Notes: a model not told the origin generated them from the letters alone. A DNA stretch of 64,000 nt from Ruminococcus sp. AM36-2AA (GCF_003461955.1 NZ_QTYB01000006.1:156895-220894); one strand, 5' to 3'. Shown: positions 25,517 to 34,810, counted from the stretch's first letter. Made by a program: numbers and translations.

Positions 25517-25556
25517 TACGCCGGGATGTACAGAAATCCCGGCGTATTATATTTTA
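25517..25556 (+). terminator. Terminator after glnS
   Basis: Perfect stem TACGCCGGGA / TCCCGGCGTA with a 10-base loop; the following TTATATTTTA is a weak T-tract. Confidence 0.65.
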
Positions 25557-25590
25557 TGATCCGGAAGGAATTCTCTTTTGACAATTCCGG

Positions 25591-25619
25591 TTGCACCTCC
25601 TTCCGTAAAAGGTTATACT
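25591..25619 (+). promoter_or_regulatory. Promoter of maf
   Basis: TTGCAC (25591-25596), 17-base spacer, TATACT (25614-25619). Confidence 0.6.
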
Positions 25620-25647
25620 GATAACACAGAAAGAGAGGAATACACAC

Positions 25648-26253
25648 ATGAGAAAGATTGTGCTTGCTTCTGCATCTCCCAGGAGACGGGAGCTTTTAAG
25701 CCAGGTGGGAATCACATTTGAGGTAAAACCTGCCAGTGGTGAAGAACGGATCACCAGCACAGAGCCCTCGAAGGTGGTTGAGGAACTTTCCTTCCAAAAG
25801 GCCATGTTTACCGCACATGCGCTGGAAAAAGAACAGGCGGATGATCTGGCGGACATTCTTATAATCGGAGCGGATACCATAGTCTCCTATGAAGGAAAGA
25901 TCCTTGGTAAACCTTCAGACCCGGAGGCAGCAGTGAAGATGCTGAGTATGCTGCAGGGAAATACACACCAGGTATATACGGGTGTGACAGTTCTTGTAAG
26001 AGAAGAAGAAAACTGGAAAGTTCATACGTTTCATGAATGTACAGATGTAATTTTTTACCCGGTAACAAAGGAAGAGATCGCAGAATATGTAAACAGTAAA
26101 GATCCTATGGATAAGGCAGGAAGCTACGGAATCCAGGGTGCCTGGGGTGCTTATGTGAAAGGAATCCGCGGCGATTACAACAATGTAGTCGGACTGCCTG
26201 TGGCAAGGCTGATCTATGAGACAAAGAAACTTGGAATAAACCTGAGAGGATGA
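25648..26253 (+). CDS. maf: Maf-family nucleoside triphosphate pyrophosphatase
   Basis: Protein of 201 residues that hydrolyses non-canonical nucleotides or dTTP/UTP to the monophosphate. N-terminal LASASPRRRELLSQVGI, the catalytic IIGADTIVSYEGKILGKP with the conserved Asp, and MDKAGSYGIQGAWG followed by VVGLPVARL. Maf of Bacillus affects septum formation. AGAGAGG precedes the ATG. The stop overlaps the start of the next gene (ATGA), so the two are coupled. Confidence 0.94.
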   Translation: MRKIVLASASPRRRELLSQVGITFEVKPASGEERITSTEPSKVVEELSFQKAMFTAHALEKEQADDLADILIIGADTIVSYEGKILGKPSDPEAAVKMLSMLQGNTHQVYTGVTVLVREEENWKVHTFHECTDVIFYPVTKEEIAEYVNSKDPMDKAGSYGIQGAWGAYVKGIRGDYNNVVGLPVARLIYETKKLGINLRG

Positions 26254-26927
26254 ATGACAAAATGATAAAAGCTTGTATCTTTGACCTGGATGGAACGATT
26301 GCAGACACACTGGAGTCCATGGCATATGTGGCAAATGAGATCATGGAAAAGTTTTCCCTGAAACCGCAGCCGACAGATAATTTCCGTTATTACAGCGGTG
26401 AAGGCGCGGATATGCTGATCAAAAGATGTCTGATCGATGCCGGAGATCCGGATCTGGTCCATTATGAAGAAGTCCGGGAACTTTACCGTAAAAAATTTGA
26501 TGAAGATCCCCTGTATAAAGTTGTACCATATAAGGATATGCCGGAAACCATTCAGAAACTGAAAGATGCGGGATTAAAAATGGCCGTATGTTCTAATAAA
26601 CCGCATATTGCGGCACAGAAAGTCGTAAAAGCGATCTATGGAGATGTTTTTGACGAAGTAATGGGACAGCAGGAGGGAATCCGAAGGAAACCGGCACCGG
26701 ATGGTCCGTTAAAGATCGCGGAAGAATTCGGAGTAAAACCGGAAGAATGCATGTATATCGGAGATACAAAAACGGATATGCAGACAGGTAAATCAGCCGG
26801 AATGTATACAGTAGGTGCACTCTGGGGCTTTCGTGACCGCAGGGAACTGGAAGAAAACGGCGCAGACATTGTAGCAGCGGTACCGTTGGAACTGGTTGCT
26901 ATTTATGAGAAGAAAAATAATAAATAA
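26250..26927 (+). CDS. HAD hydrolase, phosphoglycolate phosphatase-like
   Basis: HAD superfamily protein of 225 residues. Motif I CIFDLDGTIADT, cap domain (about 20-90) with FRYYSGEGADMLIKR typical of Gph/PGP subgroup, motif II AVCSNKP, motif III KPAPDGPL and motif IV YIGDTKTDMQTGKSAGM. The likely substrate is a small phosphorylated metabolite such as 2-phosphoglycolate; subfamily members differ, so the substrate is not fixed. The start may be ATG 26250, overlapping maf, or ATG 26262, which lies at a better distance from GAGAGG and gives MIKACIFDLDGT. Confidence 0.88.
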   Translation: MNDKMIKACIFDLDGTIADTLESMAYVANEIMEKFSLKPQPTDNFRYYSGEGADMLIKRCLIDAGDPDLVHYEEVRELYRKKFDEDPLYKVVPYKDMPETIQKLKDAGLKMAVCSNKPHIAAQKVVKAIYGDVFDEVMGQQEGIRRKPAPDGPLKIAEEFGVKPEECMYIGDTKTDMQTGKSAGMYTVGALWGFRDRRELEENGADIVAAVPLELVAIYEKKNNK

Positions 26928-26944
26928 AGGAGGACTTTTTTAAA

Positions 26945-27202
26945 ATGTATAAGAAAGAATATGTCCAGACATTTCTGGAAAAACAGGGACAGCTTTTTGA
27001 TGAGCCGGTAGCAGATGATTTTGAAGAGGCAGAGGCATTTCTGGAAGACTGTATGGCAGTAGTGCTGGATTCTCTGAAAGATGTAAAAAAATATCTGGAT
27101 GGAATGGGTGCAGATGTAGAGGGACTTTCCCTGAAAGAACTGGAAGAAGAAAGTGAAGTGTTTAAACTTCCAGATGGAAAATATCTCATTGTTGAAGGCT
27201 GA
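26945..27202 (+). CDS. Small acidic protein of unknown function
   Basis: Protein of 85 residues with a strong AAAGGAGG site, 17 bases after the HAD gene. Strongly acidic (DFEEAEAFLEDCM, LKELEEESEVF), predicted mainly helical, with a short C-terminal KLPDGKYLIVEG that looks like a beta hairpin. No membrane segment, no catalytic motif; a single cysteine. I do not recognise a domain. The spacing suggests transcription with maf and the phosphatase. Confidence 0.8.
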   Translation: MYKKEYVQTFLEKQGQLFDEPVADDFEEAEAFLEDCMAVVLDSLKDVKKYLDGMGADVEGLSLKELEEESEVFKLPDGKYLIVEG

Positions 27203-27327
27203 GAGAAAAAACGGAAAGCAGAAATTACATCCTTGAAAATTAAATATGGTAAACTTGCATCAACAAAGGAAAGAATGCATAAATCTGAAAATGCAGGAAA
27301 ACATAAGGATGTAAAGGAGGATGGAAT

Positions 27328-30183
27328 ATGAGGAAAAACAGAGTACTGGCAGTGATCATGGCCGTGCTTATGATGGTTACATTACTTCCATCTATGGTGT
27401 TTGCCGCTGCGGTTCCCCAGGGAGCTCTGGATGGCAAACTGAAAGTTAAGGGAACAATTGCAGTAGGTGTTACCTTAAGCGCAGATTATTCCAAGGTAAA
27501 GCCAGAAGGAATTACAGATGATTATGTGAGTTTTTCGTGGTCACTGAAAGATGGTGATGTGCTCACCGAAGTAGGAACAGATAAAACCTATAAGGTTGAA
27601 GAAAAGGATCTGGGATTTCCCATTGTTCTTAAGATCACAGGAAAAGAAGAAATGGGAATCAGTGGCGAACTTACTGTAACAACACAGGAAGTTTCCGCAA
27701 CGGAGGAAGATGCCAAAGCTCTTGCACAGCAGAAGAAGACAGAAACATCTACCAGCGAGAGCGGATCAGATGAGACTTTGGAGCAGGATTCTCAGGACAG
27801 CACCATTACGATCACCGGATTGGGAGAAACTGATACAGATTCCGGAAATACCGAAGAGACAGAGGATTCGACAGAAGATCAGGCAGAGGATTCATCAGAT
27901 ACGACAGCCGGATCTGATGAAAAAACTGTTGAGACCGGGGAAACGAAAGCACAGAATGGTGACAGTGCTTCAACAGAAGAACTTACATATTCCGCAGTTG
28001 TATCCACAGAAGACGGAAGTGGTGTTTTAAATTTCGGAACTGTGACAGAAGGTTACACAGAGATACCGGAAGTACAGTATGTTACGATTACCAATACCGG
28101 AACTGCAGATCTGAATTTTAAAGAAATTTCTCCGGAGAATTTCATGGCTGAAGATATTAATGGACAGCCACTGAAAAGCGGAGAGCAGATTACGGTATGG
28201 GTAAAACCAAGAGAGGGACTGAACGCCGGAGAATATAAAGATCTGATCACATATCAGACAGAAGAAGGCGTGGATGTTTTCTTTGAGGCGGATCTCACTG
28301 TAGAAGCACAGACAGATGACGGGAATAACGGGAACGCGGATGCGGGGAAAGCATCGGAACCATCCGACAGTGAAGAAGGACAGTATGAACTGACAGCAGA
28401 TCCTGCAGAGATTCCTTTTGATGACCTGACAGAGGGCTATACGGAGGTTGATCAGACAAGAACTGTAACCATAAGAAATACAGGTACAGAAACGGTAACT
28501 CTGAAACAGCCGCAGTCAGACAATTTTGATATTGAACCTGTCAGTGAAGGTGAAAATAATGGAGAAATCATGCTTGCCCAGGGCGATGAGCAGATGTTTA
28601 CAGTTCAGCCAAAGCTGGGACTGGAAGCAAAAGATGATCCATATGAGGAAGATCTTGTTTTTGCCACGTCGGACAATAAGGCGTCAGCAGCTGTGAAAGC
28701 AAGCGTATTGGTAAATGGGGACAGTTTCACTGAAAATTCTGTAGATATTACCCCAAAAGATCTGAATTTTGGAGAGCTGGAACAGGGATATTCCAATGCC
28801 CCGGAAGCACAGACTGTAACAGTTACCAACACAGGTACGGAAGCGATCCGTCTGGTACAGCCAACAGCCAAGAATTTTGAAGTAGGAGCTCTTTCTGCTG
28901 AGGTACTCAATCCGGGCGAAGATAATCAGGCAACTTTTACTATCCAGCCCAAAACCGGCCTTTCTGCAGGAGAATACAGTGGCAAGATCAGAATCGCAGA
29001 TAAAGATGGAAATATAGATGAGAACGTTTCGGTCTCCTTTACTGTAACGAAACCGGAACCGGTGTATGATCTTTCGGTCAAACCGGAAGAAGGTCTGAAT
29101 TTCGGTACGGTGAACGAAGGTTATAAAGATCTTCCGGAAGCACAGACTGTAACAGTTACCAACACCGGTAACACAAAAATCACACTGCAGCAGCCAACCG
29201 GAAAAAATTATACCGTAGGAGCTCTTTCACAGACAGAGCTTGAGGCGGGAAAAAGTGCAACCTTTACAGTGCAGCCGAAGAAGGGTCTTTCCAAAGAAGA
29301 ATATCTGGAAGACATTGTAATTTCCAACAGTGCAGATGTATCTGCTTATATTACTGCGTATTTCAGTGTTCGAAAAAATACTGATAACAGTGAGAAAGAG
29401 AATGATCTTACCGGAATCCGAAAACCATCATCGATCACAGATCTTCCAAATGGGACAGAGAAAACACAGAAAGCGCTGAAACTTCCGGAAACTGTGACGA
29501 TCACAACAACAAAGGGAGAACAGAAAGCTTCTGTGAAATGGGATGTGAAAGGCTGTTCTTATGACCCTTCCTCTGTGGACAGACAGACATTCAATGTAAA
29601 AGGAACTGTTACACTCCCCGATGGTGTGAAAAATCCTGACAAGATCAGTACGGTGATTGCGGTAAGTATTACTGTAAATGCATATAAAGGTTCCGGGGTA
29701 AAGGAATCTGATAACAAGATCACGGGAATTGATCCCAATGGAAAATATGATACAAACACGAAAATCACTTTCACAGCGGTAGGCGCTGGTATGGATAACA
29801 GCAATCCGGTGAAGGGAGATACCCGTTTCCAGCCAAGGAGCTGGCAGATTACGGAAAAGCGTGACTGGGATTCGGAACCATATACAGCAACTTTCCGCGT
29901 AAGCAAACCAGGCGAGTATACACTGAAAGTCAATTTTGTGCAGCAGAGATATGACGGCTCCAGATGGACAGATACAGATGTCCAGTCTGAAAGCAAAGTT
30001 ACATTTACTGTGTCACAGGCGGAGATCCTTACAGCAACACCAAGCCCTGCAGTTACGCAGTCCAGCCAGAAATCAGCGGTACAGACAGGAGACAGTACAC
30101 CGATCATGACATTTGTGATCATCCTGATCGCTGCAGTTGTATGTATTGGAGGAATTCTTATATACCGCAGAAAGAAAAAATAA
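27328..30183 (+). CDS. Cell-surface repeat protein with ASPM/SPD-2/Hydin-like domains and sorting signal
   Basis: Protein of 951 residues. Signal peptide (MRKNRVLAVIMAVLMMVTLL..., end near VFAAA). Residues 110-210 are Glu/Asp/Ser/Thr rich. Four repeats of about 100 residues follow (about 220-690), each with the pattern NFG-x-x-x-EGY ... TVTVTNTGT ... VQPKxGLxxxEY, as in choice-of-anchor D domains. Next come an Ig-like domain (LPETVTITTTKGEQKASVKWD) and another beta-rich domain. The C-terminus has VQTGD, a hydrophobic helix and RRKKK, a sortase-type sorting signal of non-LPXTG form. A 32-bp sequence is identical at 28801-28832 and 29134-29165, showing recent repeat duplication. Probably wall-anchored. 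Confidence 0.88.
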   Translation: MRKNRVLAVIMAVLMMVTLLPSMVFAAAVPQGALDGKLKVKGTIAVGVTLSADYSKVKPEGITDDYVSFSWSLKDGDVLTEVGTDKTYKVEEKDLGFPIVLKITGKEEMGISGELTVTTQEVSATEEDAKALAQQKKTETSTSESGSDETLEQDSQDSTITITGLGETDTDSGNTEETEDSTEDQAEDSSDTTAGSDEKTVETGETKAQNGDSASTEELTYSAVVSTEDGSGVLNFGTVTEGYTEIPEVQYVTITNTGTADLNFKEISPENFMAEDINGQPLKSGEQITVWVKPREGLNAGEYKDLITYQTEEGVDVFFEADLTVEAQTDDGNNGNADAGKASEPSDSEEGQYELTADPAEIPFDDLTEGYTEVDQTRTVTIRNTGTETVTLKQPQSDNFDIEPVSEGENNGEIMLAQGDEQMFTVQPKLGLEAKDDPYEEDLVFATSDNKASAAVKASVLVNGDSFTENSVDITPKDLNFGELEQGYSNAPEAQTVTVTNTGTEAIRLVQPTAKNFEVGALSAEVLNPGEDNQATFTIQPKTGLSAGEYSGKIRIADKDGNIDENVSVSFTVTKPEPVYDLSVKPEEGLNFGTVNEGYKDLPEAQTVTVTNTGNTKITLQQPTGKNYTVGALSQTELEAGKSATFTVQPKKGLSKEEYLEDIVISNSADVSAYITAYFSVRKNTDNSEKENDLTGIRKPSSITDLPNGTEKTQKALKLPETVTITTTKGEQKASVKWDVKGCSYDPSSVDRQTFNVKGTVTLPDGVKNPDKISTVIAVSITVNAYKGSGVKESDNKITGIDPNGKYDTNTKITFTAVGAGMDNSNPVKGDTRFQPRSWQITEKRDWDSEPYTATFRVSKPGEYTLKVNFVQQRYDGSRWTDTDVQSESKVTFTVSQAEILTATPSPAVTQSSQKSAVQTGDSTPIMTFVIILIAAVVCIGGILIYRRKKK

Positions 30184-30196
30184 AAGCAGAATTATA

Positions 30197-30241
30197 AAAG
30201 ATTCCCCTCGTGCATGAGAAATGTGTGAGGGGAATCTTTTT
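30197..30241 (+). terminator. Terminator after the surface protein
   Basis: Stem AAAGATTCCCCTC / GAGGGGAATCTTT followed by T. Confidence 0.92.
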
Positions 30242-30272
30242 GCGTATGAAAAATTTATAGCCGACATTGTTA

Positions 30273-30299
30273 CTAGCACTCGAAAATGGCGAGTGCTAA
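30273..30299 (+). promoter_or_regulatory. CIRCE element (HrcA operator) upstream of htpG
   Basis: Half-sites CTAGCACTC (30273-30281) and GAGTGCTAA (30291-30299) with a 9-base spacer. One mismatch to the TTAGCACTC-N9-GAGTGCTAA consensus. It lies 8 bases upstream of the -35 box of the htpG promoter. Confidence 0.93.
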
Positions 30300-30306
30300 A
30301 TTTTTC

Positions 30307-30335
30307 TTGACTTTTGCAAAAAGTCGTATTAGTAT
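30307..30335 (+). promoter_or_regulatory. htpG promoter
   Basis: TTGACT (30307-30312), 17-base spacer, TAGTAT (30330-30335), placed directly after CIRCE. Confidence 0.6.
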
Positions 30336-30412
30336 ATATTTATTGAAAAAAACAACAGGTTTCCGGGTTTACCGGAACATAGGAAATAAAAAACAAAAGG
30401 AGAGTGACATAC

Positions 30413-32446
30413 ATGTCAGCAAAACATGGAAGTTTATCAATCAACAGTGAAAATATTTTTCCGATCATCAAGAAATGGTTATACTCCGATCATGACATTT
30501 TTGTAAGAGAAATGATCTCCAATGGATGTGACGCAATCACCAAACTGAGAAAACTGGAAGTTATGGGTGATTATACATTCCCGGATGGCTATAAACCGGC
30601 AGTAAATGTTATCGTAGATCCAGATCAGAAAACCCTGAAGTTTATTGATAATGGTATCGGTATGACTGCAGATGAGGTAGAGGAATATATTACACAGATC
30701 GCTTTTTCCGGTGCAACAGAATTTCTTGAGAAATATAAGGATAAGACAACAGATGATCAGATGATCGGTCATTTCGGACTTGGATTTTATTCCGCGTTTA
30801 TGGTTGCGGATGAGGTACACATCGATACGCTTTCTTATAAAGAAGGATCTGCACCGGTTCACTGGACCTGTGACGGTGGTACAGAATATGAGATGACAGA
30901 TGGAAACAAGACAGAACCAGGAACTGAGATCACACTTTTCCTTAATGAGGAGAGCCTGGAGTTTGCCAATGAGTACCGTATGCGTGAAGTGATCGAGAAG
31001 TACTGTTCTTTCATGCCGGTAAACATCTATCTTTCCAAAGCAAATGCAGAGCAGGAGTATGAGACTATCGATGAGGCAGATCTTCGTGAGGATGATGTAG
31101 TTGTTGAACATATCCACGAAGATGCCAAGACAGAGGAGAAAGAGAACGACAAAGGTGAAAAAGAAGTTGTAGAGGTATCTCCGGCAAAGGACAAAGTAAA
31201 GATCAACAAACGTCCGGTATCTTTAAGTGATACACAGCCGCTTTGGATGAAACATCCGAATGAGTGCACAGACGAAGAATATAAAGAGTTTTACCGTAAG
31301 GTATTTATGGATTACAAAGAGCCACTGTTCTGGATCCATCTGAACATGGATTATCCGTTTAACCTGAAAGGTATTCTGTATTTCCCGAAGATCAGAACAG
31401 AGTATGATTCCATTGAGGGAACAATTAAACTTTATAATAACCAGGTATTTATTGCAGACAATATCAAAGAGGTGATCCCGGAATTCCTTCTTCTCCTGAA
31501 AGGTGTGATCGACTGCCCGGATCTGCCACTGAATGTATCCCGTTCCGCACTGCAGAACGATGGTTTTGTAAAGAAAATCTCCGAGTACATTACCAAGAAA
31601 GTTGCGGATAAACTGACTGGAATGTGCAAGACAGACAGAGAATCTTATGAGAAATACTGGGATGATATCAGTCCGTTTATCAAATTTGGCTGCATCAAAG
31701 ATGCGAAATTCGGCGAAAAGATGAACGACTATATCCTTTTCAAAAATCTGGATGGCAAATATCTTACTCTGAAAGATTGTATTGAGGAGAATAAGAAAGA
31801 AGAGAAGACAGAAGAGAAAACTTCCGAGGAATCCAAGAATGAGGAACCTGAGAAAACAGTGATCTATTACGTAACAGATGAGGTACAGCAGAGCCAGTAC
31901 ATCAATATGTTCCGTGAGGCCGGTAAAGATGCGGTAATCCTTAAACATGTGATCGATTCTCAGTTTATTTCTCATCTTGAGCAGCAGGATCAGAACGTAC
32001 AGTTCAAGAGAATTGACGCAGATCTTACAGAAGAGCTTCGTGAGGATGGCGAGACAGATGAAGCAACGGTTAAAACTCTGACCGATGTATTCCGTAAAAA
32101 TCTGGGTAAAGATAAACTGGAAGTAAAGGTAGAAAAGCTGAAAAATGAGGGAACAGCAGCGATGATCACTCTTCCGGAAGAGAGTCGCCGTATGCAGGAT
32201 ATGATGAAGATGTATAACATGTACGGAATGGATCCGAATATGTTCGGAGGACAGGAGGTACTTGTTCTGAATGCAAATCATCCACTGGTGAAATTTATAG
32301 CTGAGAATCAGGAATCTGAACATGTGCCGGTAATCTGCGAACAGCTTTATGATCTGGCTATGATGAGCCATAAGCAGCTTTCTTCTGAAGAAATGACAAA
32401 ATTTGTAAAGAGAAGTAACGATATCCTTATGGTTCTTACCAAATAA
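30413..32446 (+). CDS. htpG: Hsp90 chaperone HtpG
   Basis: ATP-dependent chaperone of 677 residues, about 50 longer than common HtpG. N-terminal GHKL ATPase domain: REMISNGCDAITKLR, DNGIGMTADEV and GHFGLGFYSAFMV. Middle domain SDTQPLWMKHP, and NVSRSALQND with the catalytic Arg region. C-terminal dimer domain ends at residue 677. Two charged inserts are notable: residues about 225-263 between N-terminal and middle domains (HEDAKTEEKENDKGEKE) and about 456-482 (EENKKEEKTEEKTSEESK). ATG 30413 has AAAAGGAG at good distance; GTG 30404 is too close. Heat control by HrcA is expected from the CIRCE upstream. Confidence 0.95.
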   Translation: MSAKHGSLSINSENIFPIIKKWLYSDHDIFVREMISNGCDAITKLRKLEVMGDYTFPDGYKPAVNVIVDPDQKTLKFIDNGIGMTADEVEEYITQIAFSGATEFLEKYKDKTTDDQMIGHFGLGFYSAFMVADEVHIDTLSYKEGSAPVHWTCDGGTEYEMTDGNKTEPGTEITLFLNEESLEFANEYRMREVIEKYCSFMPVNIYLSKANAEQEYETIDEADLREDDVVVEHIHEDAKTEEKENDKGEKEVVEVSPAKDKVKINKRPVSLSDTQPLWMKHPNECTDEEYKEFYRKVFMDYKEPLFWIHLNMDYPFNLKGILYFPKIRTEYDSIEGTIKLYNNQVFIADNIKEVIPEFLLLLKGVIDCPDLPLNVSRSALQNDGFVKKISEYITKKVADKLTGMCKTDRESYEKYWDDISPFIKFGCIKDAKFGEKMNDYILFKNLDGKYLTLKDCIEENKKEEKTEEKTSEESKNEEPEKTVIYYVTDEVQQSQYINMFREAGKDAVILKHVIDSQFISHLEQQDQNVQFKRIDADLTEELREDGETDEATVKTLTDVFRKNLGKDKLEVKVEKLKNEGTAAMITLPEESRRMQDMMKMYNMYGMDPNMFGGQEVLVLNANHPLVKFIAENQESEHVPVICEQLYDLAMMSHKQLSSEEMTKFVKRSNDILMVLTK

Positions 32447-32454
32447 AAAACATC

Positions 32455-32490
32455 GAAAAAAGGCTTTGCCCTTGTGGCAGAGCCTTTTTT
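32455..32490 (+). terminator. Terminator after htpG
   Basis: Stem AAAAAAGGCTTTGCC / GGCAGAGCCTTTTTT with loop CTTGT. Confidence 0.95.
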
Positions 32491-32692
32491 GGGCTGAATG
32501 TGGATTTCAGATATCCGCTTGGCGCGGATTCGATTAAAAATTTCCTGCAATACATAAAAATTTCGAAATTACAGAAAATATCAGAGAGAGTGTTACAATA
32601 ACATTTACCATATGTTAATTTTATGTTATATTTGTAATATGGAGCTATAGAAAAGTGGATATCTGTTATCCAGAATAAAGAGAGGTATATAA

Positions 32693-33793
32693 GTGAGAGT
32701 ATTGCAGGTTGGCTTAGGTAACATAGGAGGAGGCTTGGAAGCTTTCGTCATGAATTATTACCGGGAGCTTTCGAAAATGGATGTGCAGTTCGATTTTGTC
32801 TGCATGTATGGTAAGATCGCTTATGAAAAAGAAATAAAAACACTTGGAGGCAGGATTTTCTATGTTCCCAATGTGAAAAAGAATTATCTGGGATATGTGA
32901 AACGATTTAAACAGATATTAAAAAAAGGAAATTATGATGTGGTGCATGTGAATATGCTGTCCGCAGCCAATATTGTTCCATTGCGGCTGGCATCGAAAGC
33001 CGGAGTCAGGAAGGTGATCGCTCATTCTCATAATTCTTCCTGTCCGGGAATGGTACGAAAATTCATGCACTGGTGCAACCGTGCCCGCATCAAAAGATAT
33101 GCCACAGATTTTTTTGCGTGTTCGGAGGTGGCGGGAAGATGGCTGTTTGGGAATGAAGATTATGATGCCGGTAAGGTAGTTATCGTACACAATGCGATAT
33201 CTATGGAACGCTATCTCTTTTCGGAAGATCATCGTGCGATTGTCCGCAGTGCGTTTGGCTGGGGAAACCGGTTTGTTGTAGGTCATGTAGGACGGTTTGA
33301 TCCACAGAAAAACCATGAGGGGCTTCTGGATATTTTTAAGGAGATCCTGAAGAAGAGACCGGATGCTGTGCTGGCACTTGTAGGAAGCAGAGGCGGTCAG
33401 TATGAAAATATTCTGGAACGGGTAAAGAGTGAAAACCTGGAGGATAAGGTGTTTTTTCTGGGAAAGAGAACAGATATCGGAGCCTTTCTGTCTGCGATGG
33501 ATGTATTTCTTTTTCCTTCTCTTTACGAAGGATTGCCCTTTGCACTTGTGGAAGCGCAGGCTAACGGACTTACCTGTGTGATTTCAGATACAATTTCCAG
33601 AGAAGTTAATGTGATTCCCGGACAGTTGAAACCACTTTCTCTTGGAACATCTCCCGAAAAATGGGCAGAAACTGTGGTAAGAGCAGGAAAAAGGCCGCGA
33701 GTCGGGAAGGAAGAGATTTATCAGGGACTTGTAGAAGGACATTTTGATATTTGCCGGGAGGCGCGACGATTGAAAAAACTGTACGGAGAATAA
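32693..33793 (+). CDS. Glycosyltransferase family 4
   Basis: GT-B glycosyltransferase of 366 residues. N-terminal MRVLQVGLGNIGGGLEAFVMNY (nucleotide-fold start with Gly-rich loop), DVVHVNML, and the C-terminal GT4 motifs FVVGHVGRFDPQKNH and FPSLYEGLPFALVEAQANGL with the E-x7-E donor-binding signature. It likely transfers a sugar from a nucleotide donor during extracellular polysaccharide synthesis. GTG 32693 is the start, after AGAGAGG. It is followed after 3 bases by a Stealth phosphotransferase, so the pair probably builds one glycan. Confidence 0.9.
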   Translation: MRVLQVGLGNIGGGLEAFVMNYYRELSKMDVQFDFVCMYGKIAYEKEIKTLGGRIFYVPNVKKNYLGYVKRFKQILKKGNYDVVHVNMLSAANIVPLRLASKAGVRKVIAHSHNSSCPGMVRKFMHWCNRARIKRYATDFFACSEVAGRWLFGNEDYDAGKVVIVHNAISMERYLFSEDHRAIVRSAFGWGNRFVVGHVGRFDPQKNHEGLLDIFKEILKKRPDAVLALVGSRGGQYENILERVKSENLEDKVFFLGKRTDIGAFLSAMDVFLFPSLYEGLPFALVEAQANGLTCVISDTISREVNVIPGQLKPLSLGTSPEKWAETVVRAGKRPRVGKEEIYQGLVEGHFDICREARRLKKLYGE

Positions 33794-33796
33794 AAA

Positions 33797-34795
33797 ATGG
33801 AAATAATTGATTTTGTCATTCCCTGGGTAGATGGATCAGATCCGGCCTGGAGAGAAGAATTTCAGCGTTACAGTCCGACAAAGGGGACGGATGCAGGAGA
33901 GAACAGATATCGGGACTGGAATAATCTGAGGTACTGGTTCCGCGGAGTAGAAAAGTTTGCGCCCTGGGTAAATACAGTATGGTTTGTTACCTGGGGACAT
34001 GTTCCGCAATGGCTTGACAGAAATGCGCCGAAGCTTCGGATCGTTCGCCATGAAGATTATATTCCGTCAAAATATCTGCCGACTTTTAACTGCAATCCGA
34101 TTGAATTGAATTTTCACAGGATTCCCGGTCTGGCAGAGAAATTTGTGTATTTCAATGATGATATGTTTCTCCTGAGGCCTGTAGAGCCTGAGATCTTTTT
34201 TAAAAATGGTCTCCCAAGAGATTGCTGTATTGAAACCGCAATTGCACAGGATGATATCCGAAATCCTTTTGCGCATATTCTTCTTAATGATATGGCACTT
34301 GTAAACATGCACTATAAGAAACGAAAAGTTATCAAAAAAAATTTCAGAAAGTGGTTTCATCCTTCTTATGGAAACATGCTGTTGAGAAACATTCTTATGA
34401 TTCCTTATCAGGAGTTTTCCGGGTTTAAGTATACCCATGTTCCAAGTGCGTTTTTAAAATCTACATTTGAAGAGGTCTGGAAGCGGGAGGGGGAAGTACT
34501 GGATGAGGTATGCAGGAACCGTTTTCGCAGTGTATTTGACGTTAATCAGTATCTGATGAAGTACTGGCAGTATATGGAAGGAACTTATGAACCGCAGTCT
34601 CCGAAAATTGGCCGTTTTTATAAGACAGGACTGGAAGACCAGAAGATCCTGGAAACGATCGCGGGGCAAAAGGCGGCTATGCTGTGCATCAATGATGAAG
34701 GAGGCAGCCAGGAAGAGTTTTTGAAAATGAGGGAGGCTGTAATAGAAGCCTTTCAGAAAATCCTTCCGGAGAGATCGTCCTTTGAACAAAAATAA
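33797..34795 (+). CDS. Stealth family sugar-phosphate transferase
   Basis: Protein of 332 residues with the Stealth conserved regions: CR1 IDFVIPWVDGSDPAW, CR2 RYRDWNNLRYWFRGVEKFAPWV followed by VWFVTWGH, and CR3 TFNCNPIELNFHRIPGLAEKFVYFNDDMFLL. The human relative is GlcNAc-1-phosphotransferase; bacterial members make capsules with hexose-1-phosphate links. A later SYGNMLLRN region and a C-terminal DVNQYLMKYW agree with CR4. Together with the upstream GT4 it indicates phosphodiester-linked surface polysaccharide. Confidence 0.9.
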   Translation: MEIIDFVIPWVDGSDPAWREEFQRYSPTKGTDAGENRYRDWNNLRYWFRGVEKFAPWVNTVWFVTWGHVPQWLDRNAPKLRIVRHEDYIPSKYLPTFNCNPIELNFHRIPGLAEKFVYFNDDMFLLRPVEPEIFFKNGLPRDCCIETAIAQDDIRNPFAHILLNDMALVNMHYKKRKVIKKNFRKWFHPSYGNMLLRNILMIPYQEFSGFKYTHVPSAFLKSTFEEVWKREGEVLDEVCRNRFRSVFDVNQYLMKYWQYMEGTYEPQSPKIGRFYKTGLEDQKILETIAGQKAAMLCINDEGGSQEEFLKMREAVIEAFQKILPERSSFEQK

Positions 34796-34810
34796 GTATT
34801 TTCATGCTTG

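Noticed and set aside
30404..30412. GTG start for htpG at 30404
   Set aside because: It falls on the ribosome site; ATG 30413 has the proper spacing and gives the usual N-terminus.
31223..32371. 382-codon open frame on the minus strand inside htpG
   Set aside because: It lies fully antisense to a clear gene, is Cys/Ile/His-rich with no domain and no ribosome site; a shadow frame.
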